The position numbers were made by a program, and so were the translations under genes. Source: Microseira sp003486305 (GTDB lineage: Bacteria; Cyanobacteriota; Cyanobacteriia; Cyanobacteriales; Aerosakkonemataceae). From it: DNA of 64,000 nucleotides. The notes beneath the pieces are model-generated. The model did no database searches, was not told the DNA's origin, and saw only the letters and a program-made list of their open reading frames with translations. The stretch is from assembly GCA_031969655.1 (NCBI GenBank), contig DALYJX010000001.1, positions 124,001 to 188,000 of the forward strand. The letters run 5' to 3'. Below are positions 56,101 to 63,976 of the stretch, one piece after another (within the stretch, counting starts at the first letter, position 1; each line of letters begins with the position of its first letter).

Positions 56101-56438
56101 TGTTGGATACTGACGAAATTCGACAGGATATTGAAGTAGCTGTCAATACGACCAAACAACATCAATTATCGATTATGGATCACCTTTGCTGTGGCAACCT
56201 GGGTAGAGTGGAATTTCTATTGACCGCAGCTCGAAAAGTCTCCCAACCCCAGCTACTAGAAACAGCAATGGAACAAGCCGCACAGGTTGTGTTTCGCGCC
56301 AAACAGAGGGGGACTTTCAACTACAATCCTTCCTTGGGTTACACGCCGGGGTTATTTCAAGGAGCCGCAGGAATCGGTTACGAATTGCTGAGATTGGCTC
56401 ACCCAGATTTACTTCCGTCCGTACTGCTATGGGAGTAG
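53163..56438 (+). CDS. lanM: Class II lanthipeptide synthetase LanM, CCG type
   Basis: 1091 residues, the usual length. The N-terminal dehydratase domain (DUF4135) has LVYKPKDLGIEQAY, TDLHFENVIACGEQPVLIDL (kinase-like catalytic residues) and FRPTKVY. The C-terminal LanC-like cyclase (from about 720) contains GSCGIALFLAAL and zinc ligands Cys964 (CSWCHGAPG), Cys1009 and Cys1010 (HLCCGNLG). Three Cys ligands, instead of Cys-Cys-His, define the ProcM-like group known for relaxed substrate choice and slow cyclisation. It phosphorylates and eliminates Ser/Thr, then forms thioether rings. One precursor is visible here; others may lie elsewhere. Confidence 0.95.
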   Translation: MCQIDFFRKDLVEIVQRASTISERLEARFIFNEAQKSNAIVNVRIEQWCQVAAQGNWEKFEQRLVWDALDLSRVCRVLGSVRMNEERQLPAWAETLDECLKASASVTLETLEWGTSEKNRFLAPHNQAPFEEVFLPFIYVARQKLIAQVGSHYDLLSESAHANLEHSLLKWLSYLCSLSLELEFSVFRASRQSTVARLKGNLTGNHSGRQYQDFIKDLLAGRLLAFFKEYSVLARLVATVTDLWVDATEELISRLASDWSEIQKTFQAETELGQVVAVKPFLSDRHHSGRSVTAIMFASGLKLVYKPKDLGIEQAYTELLAWLNEHDVPLPFKVFKVVNRSGYGWVEFVKALPCKDQEEVRRYYQRAGMILCLAYVFEATDLHFENVIACGEQPVLIDLETLMHPWVQEVEAPKVAQRIQSLANQQLWHSVLRTGFLPLWQFSLETQSYDASGLGAASEQEISFGVPKWHNINTDNMVLGSEYGKTQQLANAPSLNGVALKLNDYIEEIVSGFQKMYWFLTEHRQAILAPDGPLTAFDHQSIRFVFRPTKVYGFLLAKTLEPKFLRDGVDRSIQLDILSRVMLLSDNKPRFWPLLRAEQQALEQMDIPLFTARSDSDALLIAPDQAIDKCFTEPSFNLVVSRLNQLNDEDLEQQIGLIRGSLNARITDEAHYSLQPQNSIVNLDTASSLTPQEAIQQAIALATDLQKRAIRSTDGSATWIAPQYVLGAKRFQLQPIGSNLYDGSCGIALFLAALEKVSNGAGFRNLALGALQPFRQDLWDSTAAYIPTTMGIGGASGCGSIIYGLVRVSQFLEEPTLLKDAKRLACLITPAVIAADQTFDIISGSAGLILGLLALHDISADTEVLEQAITCGHHLLNHRVASDSGYRTWIALDGKLLTGFSHGAAGIAYALLRLYQATGEAAFLDAAQEAIAYEGSVFIYKQANWPDFREASTKESTTCMCSWCHGAPGIGLARVAGLDMLDTDEIRQDIEVAVNTTKQHQLSIMDHLCCGNLGRVEFLLTAARKVSQPQLLETAMEQAAQVVFRAKQRGTFNYNPSLGYTPGLFQGAAGIGYELLRLAHPDLLPSVLLWE

Positions 56439-56485
56439 CCTGAGTGGAAAGCCAGGGGCAGGTTGTGATTGGTGGCTCAGGAAAT
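56438..56485 (+). repeat. 48-bp duplicate of the B2 gene's 3' part
   Basis: Bases 56438-56485 match 51957-52004 in 44 of 48 positions (shared CAGGTTGTGATTGGTGGCTC). It begins at the last base of the LanM stop. In the B2 gene this encodes the segment after the catalytic His. It is a scar of a tandem module duplication or of recombination. Confidence 0.88.
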
Positions 56486-56523
56486 GGGGTAAAACCAAAC
56501 TCCAGTTTATTTCTTGTCTTCAA

Positions 56524-58101
56524 CTAACCAAACAATTCCTGTAACGGAATGGAAAATCGCGATCGATCCTCTCCACTAGCCGATCGAGCATAAGTTGCTT
56601 GATTGCGAATCGCTAGAATCTGCTCCTCATCCCGCAGCATCGACGGCGTAAACTGGTAACGCTGCTGCCTCAAGTCGCTCAATGTCACCTTCAACTCATC
56701 CGGCTGTTGACCTTGTACCTGATGGCGATAGTAAATTTCCTCAGCACATTTCCTCACTGCATTGCCAATTTCCGCTGGCGTACAAAGCCTGTAATCCCTT
56801 AATAAAATCCGCCACTCATCATCTGTCCAAGGCGATTCGGAAGCATTACGAAACTCTGGAAAATATTTTTTCAAGTGAAGATTGAAAATTTCGTACATCG
56901 CGCCTTCGTGAGGCAAATCGACAAAGAAAATATCATCAAAGCGGCGGATTAATTCCGGTGGTAACATCCCCAAACGGTTAACAGTCGCCACAATATAAAT
57001 TGGGTATTGATGCTCCTGCATCCAGGTTAATAGCTTCCCCGACAAGCGCCTGGAAACACCGCCATCTGCATTGGAATCCCACCCCGCAAAACCTTTATCA
57101 AAATCATCCCAATAAAGAATAGTAGGACTCAAAGCCTGAGTCAGTTCCAGCAATTCGCGCAAAGCTAAATCCGGTCTAGGAGAACCGACGATCGAACCCC
57201 AGTCAGCAGCTAACAGCGGTACTCCCATCTTCTTAGCCGCTAGTTTAGCACTCAAACTTTTCCCTGTCCCCGGCGGCCCCCAGAGGATCATCCCTTTGGG
57301 AAACTTGAGTCCGTATTTTTCTGCTTCTGGACTCAACAGGGAAGCGACCTTTGAGAGCGACTCATCCAATAAGTCTAGACCACCTGCATCCAGGACATCC
57401 GGGGAGGCAATAAACTCTAGACCCCGACCCCGCAGCTTATTAACCTTGTGGTCGAGTACCAAATGCGCCAGTTCCTCTAGTGTAGAAGTAAACGCTAGCG
57501 ATCGCTCCAAAACCAACTCAATTTCACCTTGAGGCAAACCCTGACAAGCTCGAACCAGTGAAGCTTGAGGCGAGTCGTCATCTTTCCCTCCAAGCTCTGG
57601 GTTTTGACTACAGAACGATGCTACCAGTTTTTGCACTGCAACGCGCGAGGGCATTGGAGTAGTCAGCACTGGTATCAAAGGCTGTAAGTTCATCGGCAAC
57701 TGAATGTAATTTTCCAACATTACCCAGAACTGACGAGTGTTAGACCAAGATAAGTGATAATAAGCATTCGCCAATTGAAACGAACGAGCATCGCTAGATT
57801 CATCAAAATCTAACAGTCCTTCAAGCAGGTAAATCCCTTCTCTCCCTGTTTCTAGTAAAAACTGAGGCACATCCGAATCTGGGCGCAAGTCAGTATTTTG
57901 TAAAATGCACTTACCGTCTTTACTGATAACTTCCTGCAAACAGCTATAACCAGAGTTCCAAAACAGCACTGGCATTTGGAGTTCTTGTCCCCATCGGTAA
58001 AACTGTGTCAGCACCCTATTTCGGTCGGTTGTGTAATACTCCAGTCCGACCATCTTGATGCCTCTGTTTGCCAACCCCAGCCAATCGTTAATGGTATGCA
58101 T
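56524..58101 (-). CDS. Ycf46-like AAA ATPase
   Basis: 525 residues. An N-terminal region of about 250 residues, as in Ycf46-type proteins, is followed by one AAA+ module: Walker A GPPGTGKS (near residue 275), Walker B TILYWDDFDKGF (Asp-Asp instead of Asp-Glu), sensor 1 YIVATVNR and arginine-finger region LIRRFDDIFFVDLPHE. Ycf46 proteins are cyanobacterial/plastid AAA ATPases linked to carbon or photosynthetic regulation, but this diverged copy sits by accessory genes and may have another role. It is convergent with LanM. Confidence 0.8.
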   Translation of the reverse strand: MHTINDWLGLANRGIKMVGLEYYTTDRNRVLTQFYRWGQELQMPVLFWNSGYSCLQEVISKDGKCILQNTDLRPDSDVPQFLLETGREGIYLLEGLLDFDESSDARSFQLANAYYHLSWSNTRQFWVMLENYIQLPMNLQPLIPVLTTPMPSRVAVQKLVASFCSQNPELGGKDDDSPQASLVRACQGLPQGEIELVLERSLAFTSTLEELAHLVLDHKVNKLRGRGLEFIASPDVLDAGGLDLLDESLSKVASLLSPEAEKYGLKFPKGMILWGPPGTGKSLSAKLAAKKMGVPLLAADWGSIVGSPRPDLALRELLELTQALSPTILYWDDFDKGFAGWDSNADGGVSRRLSGKLLTWMQEHQYPIYIVATVNRLGMLPPELIRRFDDIFFVDLPHEGAMYEIFNLHLKKYFPEFRNASESPWTDDEWRILLRDYRLCTPAEIGNAVRKCAEEIYYRHQVQGQQPDELKVTLSDLRQQRYQFTPSMLRDEEQILAIRNQATYARSASGEDRSRFSIPLQELFG

Positions 58102-58394
58102 ATAACGTCAGGAAATACTTAGGCGCTACTATTTCAATTAATCCAGCTTTAGTTATGCTTGCCATCAACCAACTGTCCAACAATAGTTAAGCCTCTCCCT
58201 AGTTCTTAAGGATGAGTAGCTGATTCAAATAATTGACCTAATTGCGGATTTACTTAAAGTATTATGCAATATAAATACTTTAAGTAAAGTATACAAAAAT
58301 TAAACTAATTGAAAATTAAATAAATTGAATCGTGTAATTTGATAGCGCCTAGCGGCGCAAATAGCCAGGAAGTAGTTTAATCAAATCAAACTTC
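58102..58394. other. Divergent intergenic region
   Basis: AT-rich and without a gene. It contains a 12-bp perfect inverted repeat ACTTAAAGTATT/AATACTTTAAGT (58252-58285) with a 10-base loop, and a small GCGCC/GGCGC hairpin about 40 bp before the ATG at 58395. The first could be an operator for either neighbour. Confidence 0.5.
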
Positions 58395-59090
58395 ATGGCT
58401 ACTACAACTACTAAAAACGGCTCGCGTTCATCAAAGGTCGCCAGTAATTTAAATGGCAAAAGCAATGGTGCTGTTGCTAGCTCGAAAACTCCAGCGACAG
58501 CCTCCCAATCTAATGGGAACCGTCGCCCAACACCCACTGTAGAAGAACAGGCAGATACACTTTTAGCCCGCGTCCGAACTACTATCCTCAAAAAGTTCGG
58601 AGTCAAAATTCAACTTCGAGAAAAACGTCTTCAAACCAAAATAGGTCATGCCACCAAAGAGAAAATTGGTTTAGATATTGCCGCACAGTTGAAAAAAAGC
58701 GGCAAGACGATGAATTGGCAACGTTGGAATAACGAAGTGTTTCCCGCCTTATTCGGACAACCGGATGCACTACGTCACGATGTCGAAGTCATTGCTATTG
58801 TTATGGCAAAGCTTTACGACGTTTTCGAGCTTGACCCTACTGAAGCGATTAAAGGTTTGGTCAAATTCAATCAAGAATCGCTTGCTAAGCGGAATAGCTA
58901 TAACAAGCAAGATGATTCAGATGACGAAGAAGATGATTTCGATGACCTAGAAGATGACGAAGATGAGGAAACAGATGAATCCGAAGAAGATCTGGATGAG
59001 GACAGCGAAGAAGACTCGGACATCGAAGAAGAAGACGATTCCGATGCTGAGGATGAAATGGATTTTGATGAAGCAGAGGATGAAGAATAA
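58395..59090 (+). CDS. Small protein with basic core and long acidic tail
   Basis: 231 residues. A Ser/Thr/Asn-rich flexible N-terminus (1-50) is followed by a helical basic core of about 105 residues (LLARVRTTILKKFGVKIQLR, KSGKTMNWQRWNNEVFPALF) and a tail of some 65 residues almost wholly Asp/Glu. It may bind DNA or basic proteins and mimic DNA with the tail. The family is unknown. It is followed by a terminator and then a related-design gene at 59309. Confidence 0.65.
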   Translation: MATTTTKNGSRSSKVASNLNGKSNGAVASSKTPATASQSNGNRRPTPTVEEQADTLLARVRTTILKKFGVKIQLREKRLQTKIGHATKEKIGLDIAAQLKKSGKTMNWQRWNNEVFPALFGQPDALRHDVEVIAIVMAKLYDVFELDPTEAIKGLVKFNQESLAKRNSYNKQDDSDDEEDDFDDLEDDEDEETDESEEDLDEDSEEDSDIEEEDDSDAEDEMDFDEAEDEE

Positions 59091-59157
59091 GAGCTAGGAT
59101 AGCCCTCTGGGAATGTTTTACTTCATAGTGTATTTCTGACTCTCTCCTTGTAAATTG

Positions 59158-59188
59158 ACCCGCTAAAAAACAGCGGGTTAATTTTTTT
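59158..59188 (+). terminator. Rho-independent terminator
   Basis: ACCCGCT/AGCGGGT stem (59158-59164 with 59172-59178), A-rich loop and T7 tail. It lies 67 bp after the acidic-tail gene. Confidence 0.85.
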
Positions 59189-59254
59189 AACTCAGACTAA
59201 TGATATTTGAAACGCGCCTAATAAATAAATTTAACAACAAATTGAACTAAAAAA

Positions 59255-59270
59255 AGCAGCGATCGCTGCT
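59255..59270. repeat. 16-bp palindrome around a HIP1 site
   Basis: AGCAGCGATCGCTGCT is a perfect palindrome 39 bp before the ATG at 59309. It extends the usual HIP1 octamer to 16 bp and might be an operator. Confidence 0.5.
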
Positions 59271-59308
59271 GCGTACACGAACTAACCTGAATTAAGGAAA
59301 ACTGAAAA

Positions 59309-59740
59309 ATGACTGCAACTGATAAAGCTCGCAAAACCAATACAGCGAATGCCACCAAAACTCAGAAGTCTCACGTTAAAGCACTTGACAAGTGCATCAG
59401 CTATAACGAGAAACTCCGTTTGATGGTGCTGGAAGTTTTAAGGGAAGAATCAGGAAGAGAGCTTGCCAATGAAGCTCGCTTTAACGGCGGTGAATTTGAC
59501 TGGGAAACGCACAACGCTCAGTTTCGTGCGGATTACAGCGAAACACCTCTGAAAGAATTGATGCGTGCTGCCCGCACCTTGTACGGATTAACCGACATGG
59601 ACGCAATCCGCGATCGCCGCACGAAGCATCGAGGCATCCGCAACGAACGGATTGCCCGCAACGAAGTTGGAGCCAATTCAAGCTCGCAATATTTGGACTC
59701 TGATGCCGATGTTGATGACGACATCGACGATTTAGAGTAA
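59309..59740 (+). CDS. Small hypothetical protein with acidic end
   Basis: 143 residues; the ATG is preceded by AAGGAAAA. A Lys/Thr-rich N-terminus leads into helices (YNEKLRLMVLEVLREESGRE, FRADYSETPLKELMRAARTL), an arginine-rich segment (DRRTKHRGIRNERIARNE) and an acidic end DSDADVDDDIDDLE. It shares the design, but not clear sequence, with the gene at 58395. A strong terminator follows. The function is unknown. Confidence 0.65.
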   Translation: MTATDKARKTNTANATKTQKSHVKALDKCISYNEKLRLMVLEVLREESGRELANEARFNGGEFDWETHNAQFRADYSETPLKELMRAARTLYGLTDMDAIRDRRTKHRGIRNERIARNEVGANSSSQYLDSDADVDDDIDDLE

Positions 59741-59759
59741 GGATTGCCTGCCAAGGGCT

Positions 59760-59799
59760 ACTTCCTCACTGTTTTCATGTAGCAGTGGGGAAGTTTTTT
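59760..59799 (+). terminator. Rho-independent terminator
   Basis: The stem ACTTCCTCACTG (59760-59771) pairs with CAGTGGGGAAGT (59783-59794) over 12 bp with one G-U, followed by T6. Confidence 0.85.
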
Positions 59800-59852
59800 A
59801 CCAACTTACTCCCCAGTTTTTTGTTAGCCAGAATAACACAACAAATAGGCGA

Positions 59853-60776
59853 TCAATTTCCGATGCGTCGCGCAAATGTCAGCACATGCGCTGCAACAGA
59901 TTGAGGTCGATCGAAGTGAGGCACATGACCAGCTTCTCGAATCCAAATCAGTTGACTACCTGAAATTGCCTGTTCAAACTTGGTTGCATCGTCCGTTCCC
60001 AATACATCATCTGCTTCTCCCCACAAAATCAGGGTGGGGTGGTTCACCATCGTGATGCGCGATCTCAAATAAGCATATCCTCCACTTTGGGTGAACGATG
60101 CGATCGCCACTTTCCATCCTGGCATCTCTTGATGCAGCAAAGAACAACGAAGCACATCGACTAACATTGGGTCAATTATTGGCAACGTTAAAGCGGCAGT
60201 GAGGGCAGCTTGTTTGCGGAAGTGCAGCCAATTCGCTCCCAATTCAATCAGAGGATGCGGCAGAAATTGCCCAACCGGAAAGCTGCCAGAAAAGCCAACA
60301 CTGTCAATCAAAACGAGCTTACGCACCCAGTTAGGATAATTTAAAGCAAAGTCGATTGCTATTGCACCCCCTAAAGATGCCCCAATTAGTATCACAGGTT
60401 GCCCAATCCAGTTCTCTAAAACGCTGAGGAGGTGTAGCCGAATGTTTTGAGGATTGACAGCAATAGTGGGAACATATTCAGTAAATCCGAAGCCAAACAG
60501 ATCCACTGCCCAAGTCTCGTGCTGACTCCATAATAAAGGGAGCAAACGCCGGAACTCCAGCAGGGAACTGTCAAATCCCGCTAGCAACAGAATTGGTGCA
60601 GCGTTGGATTGCGAAGCCGAGCGATCGGGACAATAACGAACGTAGGCAGTTGCGATCGCGGTTGTGCCCTGCTCAAAGGGAACCTCAACCACCCGACGCT
60701 GAAGCTGTTGAAGAAGAGCGATCGCATCTTCTTCTCGAATATTAACAACTGAAGGCGGCAGAAAATCAGCTTTCAT
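59853..60776 (-). CDS. Alpha/beta-hydrolase
   Basis: 307 residues. The nucleophile elbow is GASLGGA, the acid is in LWGEADDVLG and the catalytic His in REAGHVPHFDRP. LLAGFDSSLLEFRRLLPLL forms the oxyanion region. It resembles cyanobacterial hydrolases related to haloalkane dehalogenase/BphD-type enzymes; the substrate is unknown. It starts 5 bp after the TrpB2 stop, so is probably co-transcribed. Confidence 0.88.
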   Translation of the reverse strand: MKADFLPPSVVNIREEDAIALLQQLQRRVVEVPFEQGTTAIATAYVRYCPDRSASQSNAAPILLLAGFDSSLLEFRRLLPLLWSQHETWAVDLFGFGFTEYVPTIAVNPQNIRLHLLSVLENWIGQPVILIGASLGGAIAIDFALNYPNWVRKLVLIDSVGFSGSFPVGQFLPHPLIELGANWLHFRKQAALTAALTLPIIDPMLVDVLRCSLLHQEMPGWKVAIASFTQSGGYAYLRSRITMVNHPTLILWGEADDVLGTDDATKFEQAISGSQLIWIREAGHVPHFDRPQSVAAHVLTFARRIGN

Positions 60777-60781
60777 TCGCT

Positions 60782-62140
60782 CTAACCGACAACAGGTAAC
60801 CCTGCCAAAGCCATCGCCACTTCCTCTGCACTGTACTCGGTATCTACCAGTTTTCCTGCCTGATAATCCATATACGCCTGCATATCAAAATGCCCATGAC
60901 CGCACAGATTAAACAAAATTACCTTACTCTCTCCAGACTCTTTGCATTTTAATGCCTCATCAATCGCAGCCTTAACCGCATGGTTAGCTTCTGGAGCGGG
61001 AATAATCCCTTCGACGCGAGCAAAAGTCAATCCAGCAGCAAAACAACCCAACTGATATTCCGAACGAGGTTGTGCCAGTCCCAAGTTAACCACATGGCTA
61101 ACCAGGGGAGCCATACCGTGATACCGCAAGCCACCGGCATGAATGCCCTCCGGTACAAAAGTACTGCCCAAAGTGTGCATCTTTACCAGCGGCGTCAAGT
61201 GAGCCGTATCGCCGAAATCATAGGCATACTTGCCACGAGTCAGGGAAGGACAGGCAGCAGGTTCTACAGCAATAATCTCAACCTCTCGCTCACCTCGCAG
61301 CTTTGCACCCAGAAACGGAAAGGTAATTCCGGCAAAGTTGCTGCCCCCACCCGTACAACCAACTACGATATCAGGATAATCTCCTGCCATTTCCATCTGT
61401 GCTAAGGCTTCTTGTCCAATTACCGTCTGGTGCAGCAAAACGTGATTGAGAACGCTACCCAAAGCGTACTTGCTCCCCTCATCAGAGGCAGCAACTTCTA
61501 CCGCTTCACTGATAGCGATACCCAGGCTACCTGTACTGTGGGGATTTGCGGCTAGAATTGAGCGCCCCGCTTGGGTTTCTTCGCTGGGACTGGCAATGAC
61601 TCTAGCGCCATAGGCTTCCATCAATGCTCGACGGTAAGGCTTTTGGTTATAGCTGACTTTCACCATGTAAACCAATACTTCCAGACCAAACAATGCCCCA
61701 GCAAACGCGAGTGAGGAACCCCACTGTCCGGCTCCAGTTTCGGTGGTCAGTCGCTTTACACCTGCTTGCTTGTTATAGTACGCCTGGGCAACGGCTGTAT
61801 TGGGTTTGTGGCTTCCGGCAGGGCTAACGCCTTCGTATTTGTAGTAAATCTTGGCAGGGGTATCGAGGGCTTTCTCCAGTCGGCGTGCGCGATATAGCGG
61901 TGTTGGTCGCCATTGACGGTAGATGGACTGAACTTCATCAGGAATCTCAATCCAACGCTCTTGGCTGACTTCCTGTTCAATTAGGCTCGTGGGAAAAAGG
62001 GGAGCCAAATCATCGGGAGTAATCGGTTGCCCGGTGCCGGGATGGAGAACGGGAGGTAGAGGCGTAGACAAATCCGCCTGGATATTATACCAGGCGGTGG
62101 GCATTTTGTCTTCTGACAGCAGGTACTTGATGGTGTCCAT
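60782..62140 (-). CDS. trpB: Tryptophan synthase beta chain, TrpB2 type
   Basis: About 452 residues from ATG 62140 (a TTG at 62206 is in frame). The PLP lysine lies in GVSPAGSHKPNTAVAQAYYN, followed by TETGAGQWGSSLA and the phosphate-binding GCTGGGSNFAG. Length and insertions (PLVKMHTLGSTFVPEGIHAG) mark the TrpB2 class, which works without TrpA on free indole and serine. The ribosome site is weak. Cyanobacteria often carry it in addition to the trpA-linked TrpB1. Confidence 0.92.
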   Translation of the reverse strand: MDTIKYLLSEDKMPTAWYNIQADLSTPLPPVLHPGTGQPITPDDLAPLFPTSLIEQEVSQERWIEIPDEVQSIYRQWRPTPLYRARRLEKALDTPAKIYYKYEGVSPAGSHKPNTAVAQAYYNKQAGVKRLTTETGAGQWGSSLAFAGALFGLEVLVYMVKVSYNQKPYRRALMEAYGARVIASPSEETQAGRSILAANPHSTGSLGIAISEAVEVAASDEGSKYALGSVLNHVLLHQTVIGQEALAQMEMAGDYPDIVVGCTGGGSNFAGITFPFLGAKLRGEREVEIIAVEPAACPSLTRGKYAYDFGDTAHLTPLVKMHTLGSTFVPEGIHAGGLRYHGMAPLVSHVVNLGLAQPRSEYQLGCFAAGLTFARVEGIIPAPEANHAVKAAIDEALKCKESGESKVILFNLCGHGHFDMQAYMDYQAGKLVDTEYSAEEVAMALAGLPVVG

Positions 62141-62360
62141 TCCAGGTTCTAGAGAAAGTAGCGGCTTTCTTACCTTGAGGTTTCTATTGTCGCCGATCGT
62201 TACCAAATACCTAATAAAACTTCAAACCTTGCGATATCAAAAGCGAACCCAACTTTTATAGTCAGTAAAATTTTGGCATTTATAACTTCTATAGCTTTTC
62301 TTACGGAGCGATCGCCCATAAAGCAATAATTCCCAATTCCCCCAAATCTCTGTTACACAC

Positions 62361-63026
62361 CTACCACGGCAGTACCTCCCCATTAGCGTGCCAAAAAGTA
62401 CCTGTATTCTCCAGCGTCAATTGATCGATCCTCGCCAACAACCCCTTCACCGACTCTTCCGGCGTAATGCCACCAGATGTAAAATTCGTCATGCGGGTTT
62501 GAACTAACCCTGGATGCAGAATTGCCACCGCAATCCCACGCGGTTTGAGGTCGTGAGCCAGGGATTTGCCTGCCATCGACAACGCCACTTTAGACATCCG
62601 GTAGCCATAGGAACTGCCAGAGGTATTGTCTCCAATTGAACCCATTCGACTGGTCATTAGCACAATCTTGGAGCCTGTTTTGAGCAATGGTAATAGGGTG
62701 TGGGTCACTCGTAAAGACCCCAAAGCATTCACTTCAAACTGCTCTCGAATGCTTTCAAAATCCAAGTCTTGGAGCGTGACGCGCTTCAAGATTCCGGCAT
62801 TGTTAATTAGAGCATCAATCTGAGTATCACCCAAGCGATCGCATAAAGAAGCAACCGAAGTATCAAAAGTAATATCAATTCCCTCCTCAACCCGCAACCC
62901 TAGCTGCTTCAACTCAAAAGAAGCACTGCGACAGACGGCAATGACGACATCGCCCACGAAGAGCAGTTGACGGCAGTATTCATAACCGATGCCGCGATTG
63001 GTACCCGTGACCAAATAAGTTGCCAT
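62361..63026 (-). CDS. Short-chain dehydrogenase/reductase
   Basis: About 221 residues. The cofactor motif is TGTNRGIG, with NNAG, catalytic Ser in MTSRMGSIG and YGYRMSK as the Tyr-Lys pair; the C-terminus has HPGLVQTRM. It is a classical SDR similar to the short oxidoreductases with unknown substrate. ATG 63026 is chosen over GTG 63038 by the match of MATYLVTG to the family. It lies 58 bp after the DUF3891-like gene on the same strand. Confidence 0.9.
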   Translation of the reverse strand: MATYLVTGTNRGIGYEYCRQLLFVGDVVIAVCRSASFELKQLGLRVEEGIDITFDTSVASLCDRLGDTQIDALINNAGILKRVTLQDLDFESIREQFEVNALGSLRVTHTLLPLLKTGSKIVLMTSRMGSIGDNTSGSSYGYRMSKVALSMAGKSLAHDLKPRGIAVAILHPGLVQTRMTNFTSGGITPEESVKGLLARIDQLTLENTGTFWHANGEVLPW

Positions 63027-63083
63027 GCACGCTCTCACCTCTTAACTAGAAAATTATCATACAAAGCTCATCCATTCATCCCT

Positions 63084-63869
63084 CTATCTTGGGCGAAGCG
63101 TTGCCGTCAAGGTGACCCAAGGAGCGATCGCCAGTTGCTCGCGCATCGAAAGCTCGTCGTTTGTTTTCTCCTTGAGAATCCGTCCCTCAAACACCACTGT
63201 CACCTTATCAGACTGGAAACACCACGGCTCTACCCACAACTGAGTTGGGTCATCATTAATCGGCATCAACGTTAAAGTCGTTTCTCCTGTTGCCGATGGA
63301 ACTTGCTCAAACTGCTTTTGTGCGGTTAAACCCATGCAAATTGCCAGGGACAACGCATCCAGGGTGGCGACGAGTCGTTGATTGCGAGCGTAAGCTTCTG
63401 GCGTAACATACGGTTGATAAGCCGGATCTTGCCCTAACTGGTTAATCAAATGCCCTTGAAATTCCTTCTCCTGCTGCAAAAATGCTTCGACAACCCGCGT
63501 CGCTTCCGGTGACTTTTTCCAGTGGGTAAAGCGCTCATACAATCCTGTCCCGTGTAGCGAAACCAGCAGCGCCACATACCGTCCCATCGGCATTGCCAGA
63601 TGTTTTGCCCCTGCCCATAGTTTGGTATGGACTTCCGGTGCAACTTCCATGAAACTGTGTGGGTAGCCCGTGTCAGGATTAAGGGTTGGAGCCGATTCCC
63701 ACGGTATCCAACCGATGTCATGTTGCTCTGCCCCCAAGCAAACGGCTTCATAAGGAGCAATCGAGCCAAATGTCTCATTGCCCCAAACCTGAGCCATTTG
63801 TCCAGAAACCCAGGCATGAGTGGGTTGAGTAATACAAATCCGATTTTCATCAATGGTGCGGTACAACAT
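63084..63869 (-). CDS. DUF3891-like protein
   Basis: 261 residues. CITQPTHAWVSGQMAQVWGN and AVCLGAEQHDIGWIPWE carry a histidine/aspartate pattern (HAW..., EQHDIGW) suggestive of an HD-like metal site; SLHGTGLYERF follows. Matches DUF3891 from memory; no function is established. The start at 63869 (MLYRTIDENRI) is preferred. Confidence 0.7.
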   Translation of the reverse strand: MLYRTIDENRICITQPTHAWVSGQMAQVWGNETFGSIAPYEAVCLGAEQHDIGWIPWESAPTLNPDTGYPHSFMEVAPEVHTKLWAGAKHLAMPMGRYVALLVSLHGTGLYERFTHWKKSPEATRVVEAFLQQEKEFQGHLINQLGQDPAYQPYVTPEAYARNQRLVATLDALSLAICMGLTAQKQFEQVPSATGETTLTLMPINDDPTQLWVEPWCFQSDKVTVVFEGRILKEKTNDELSMREQLAIAPWVTLTATLRPR

Positions 63870-63976
63870 TGCTGCCCCTGAAAGCACAATCCTTATGTTG
63901 AAACACTAGACCGCAAAAAGGGCAAATGCCTTCATGCTAGGGGTTAGGATTAAGGATAGTGCGTTCTTATTGAACT

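Noticed and set aside
51597..56438. Complete lasso-peptide cluster
   Set aside because: There is no lasso cyclase (asparagine-synthetase-like) and no B1 protein; the modifying enzyme is LanM.
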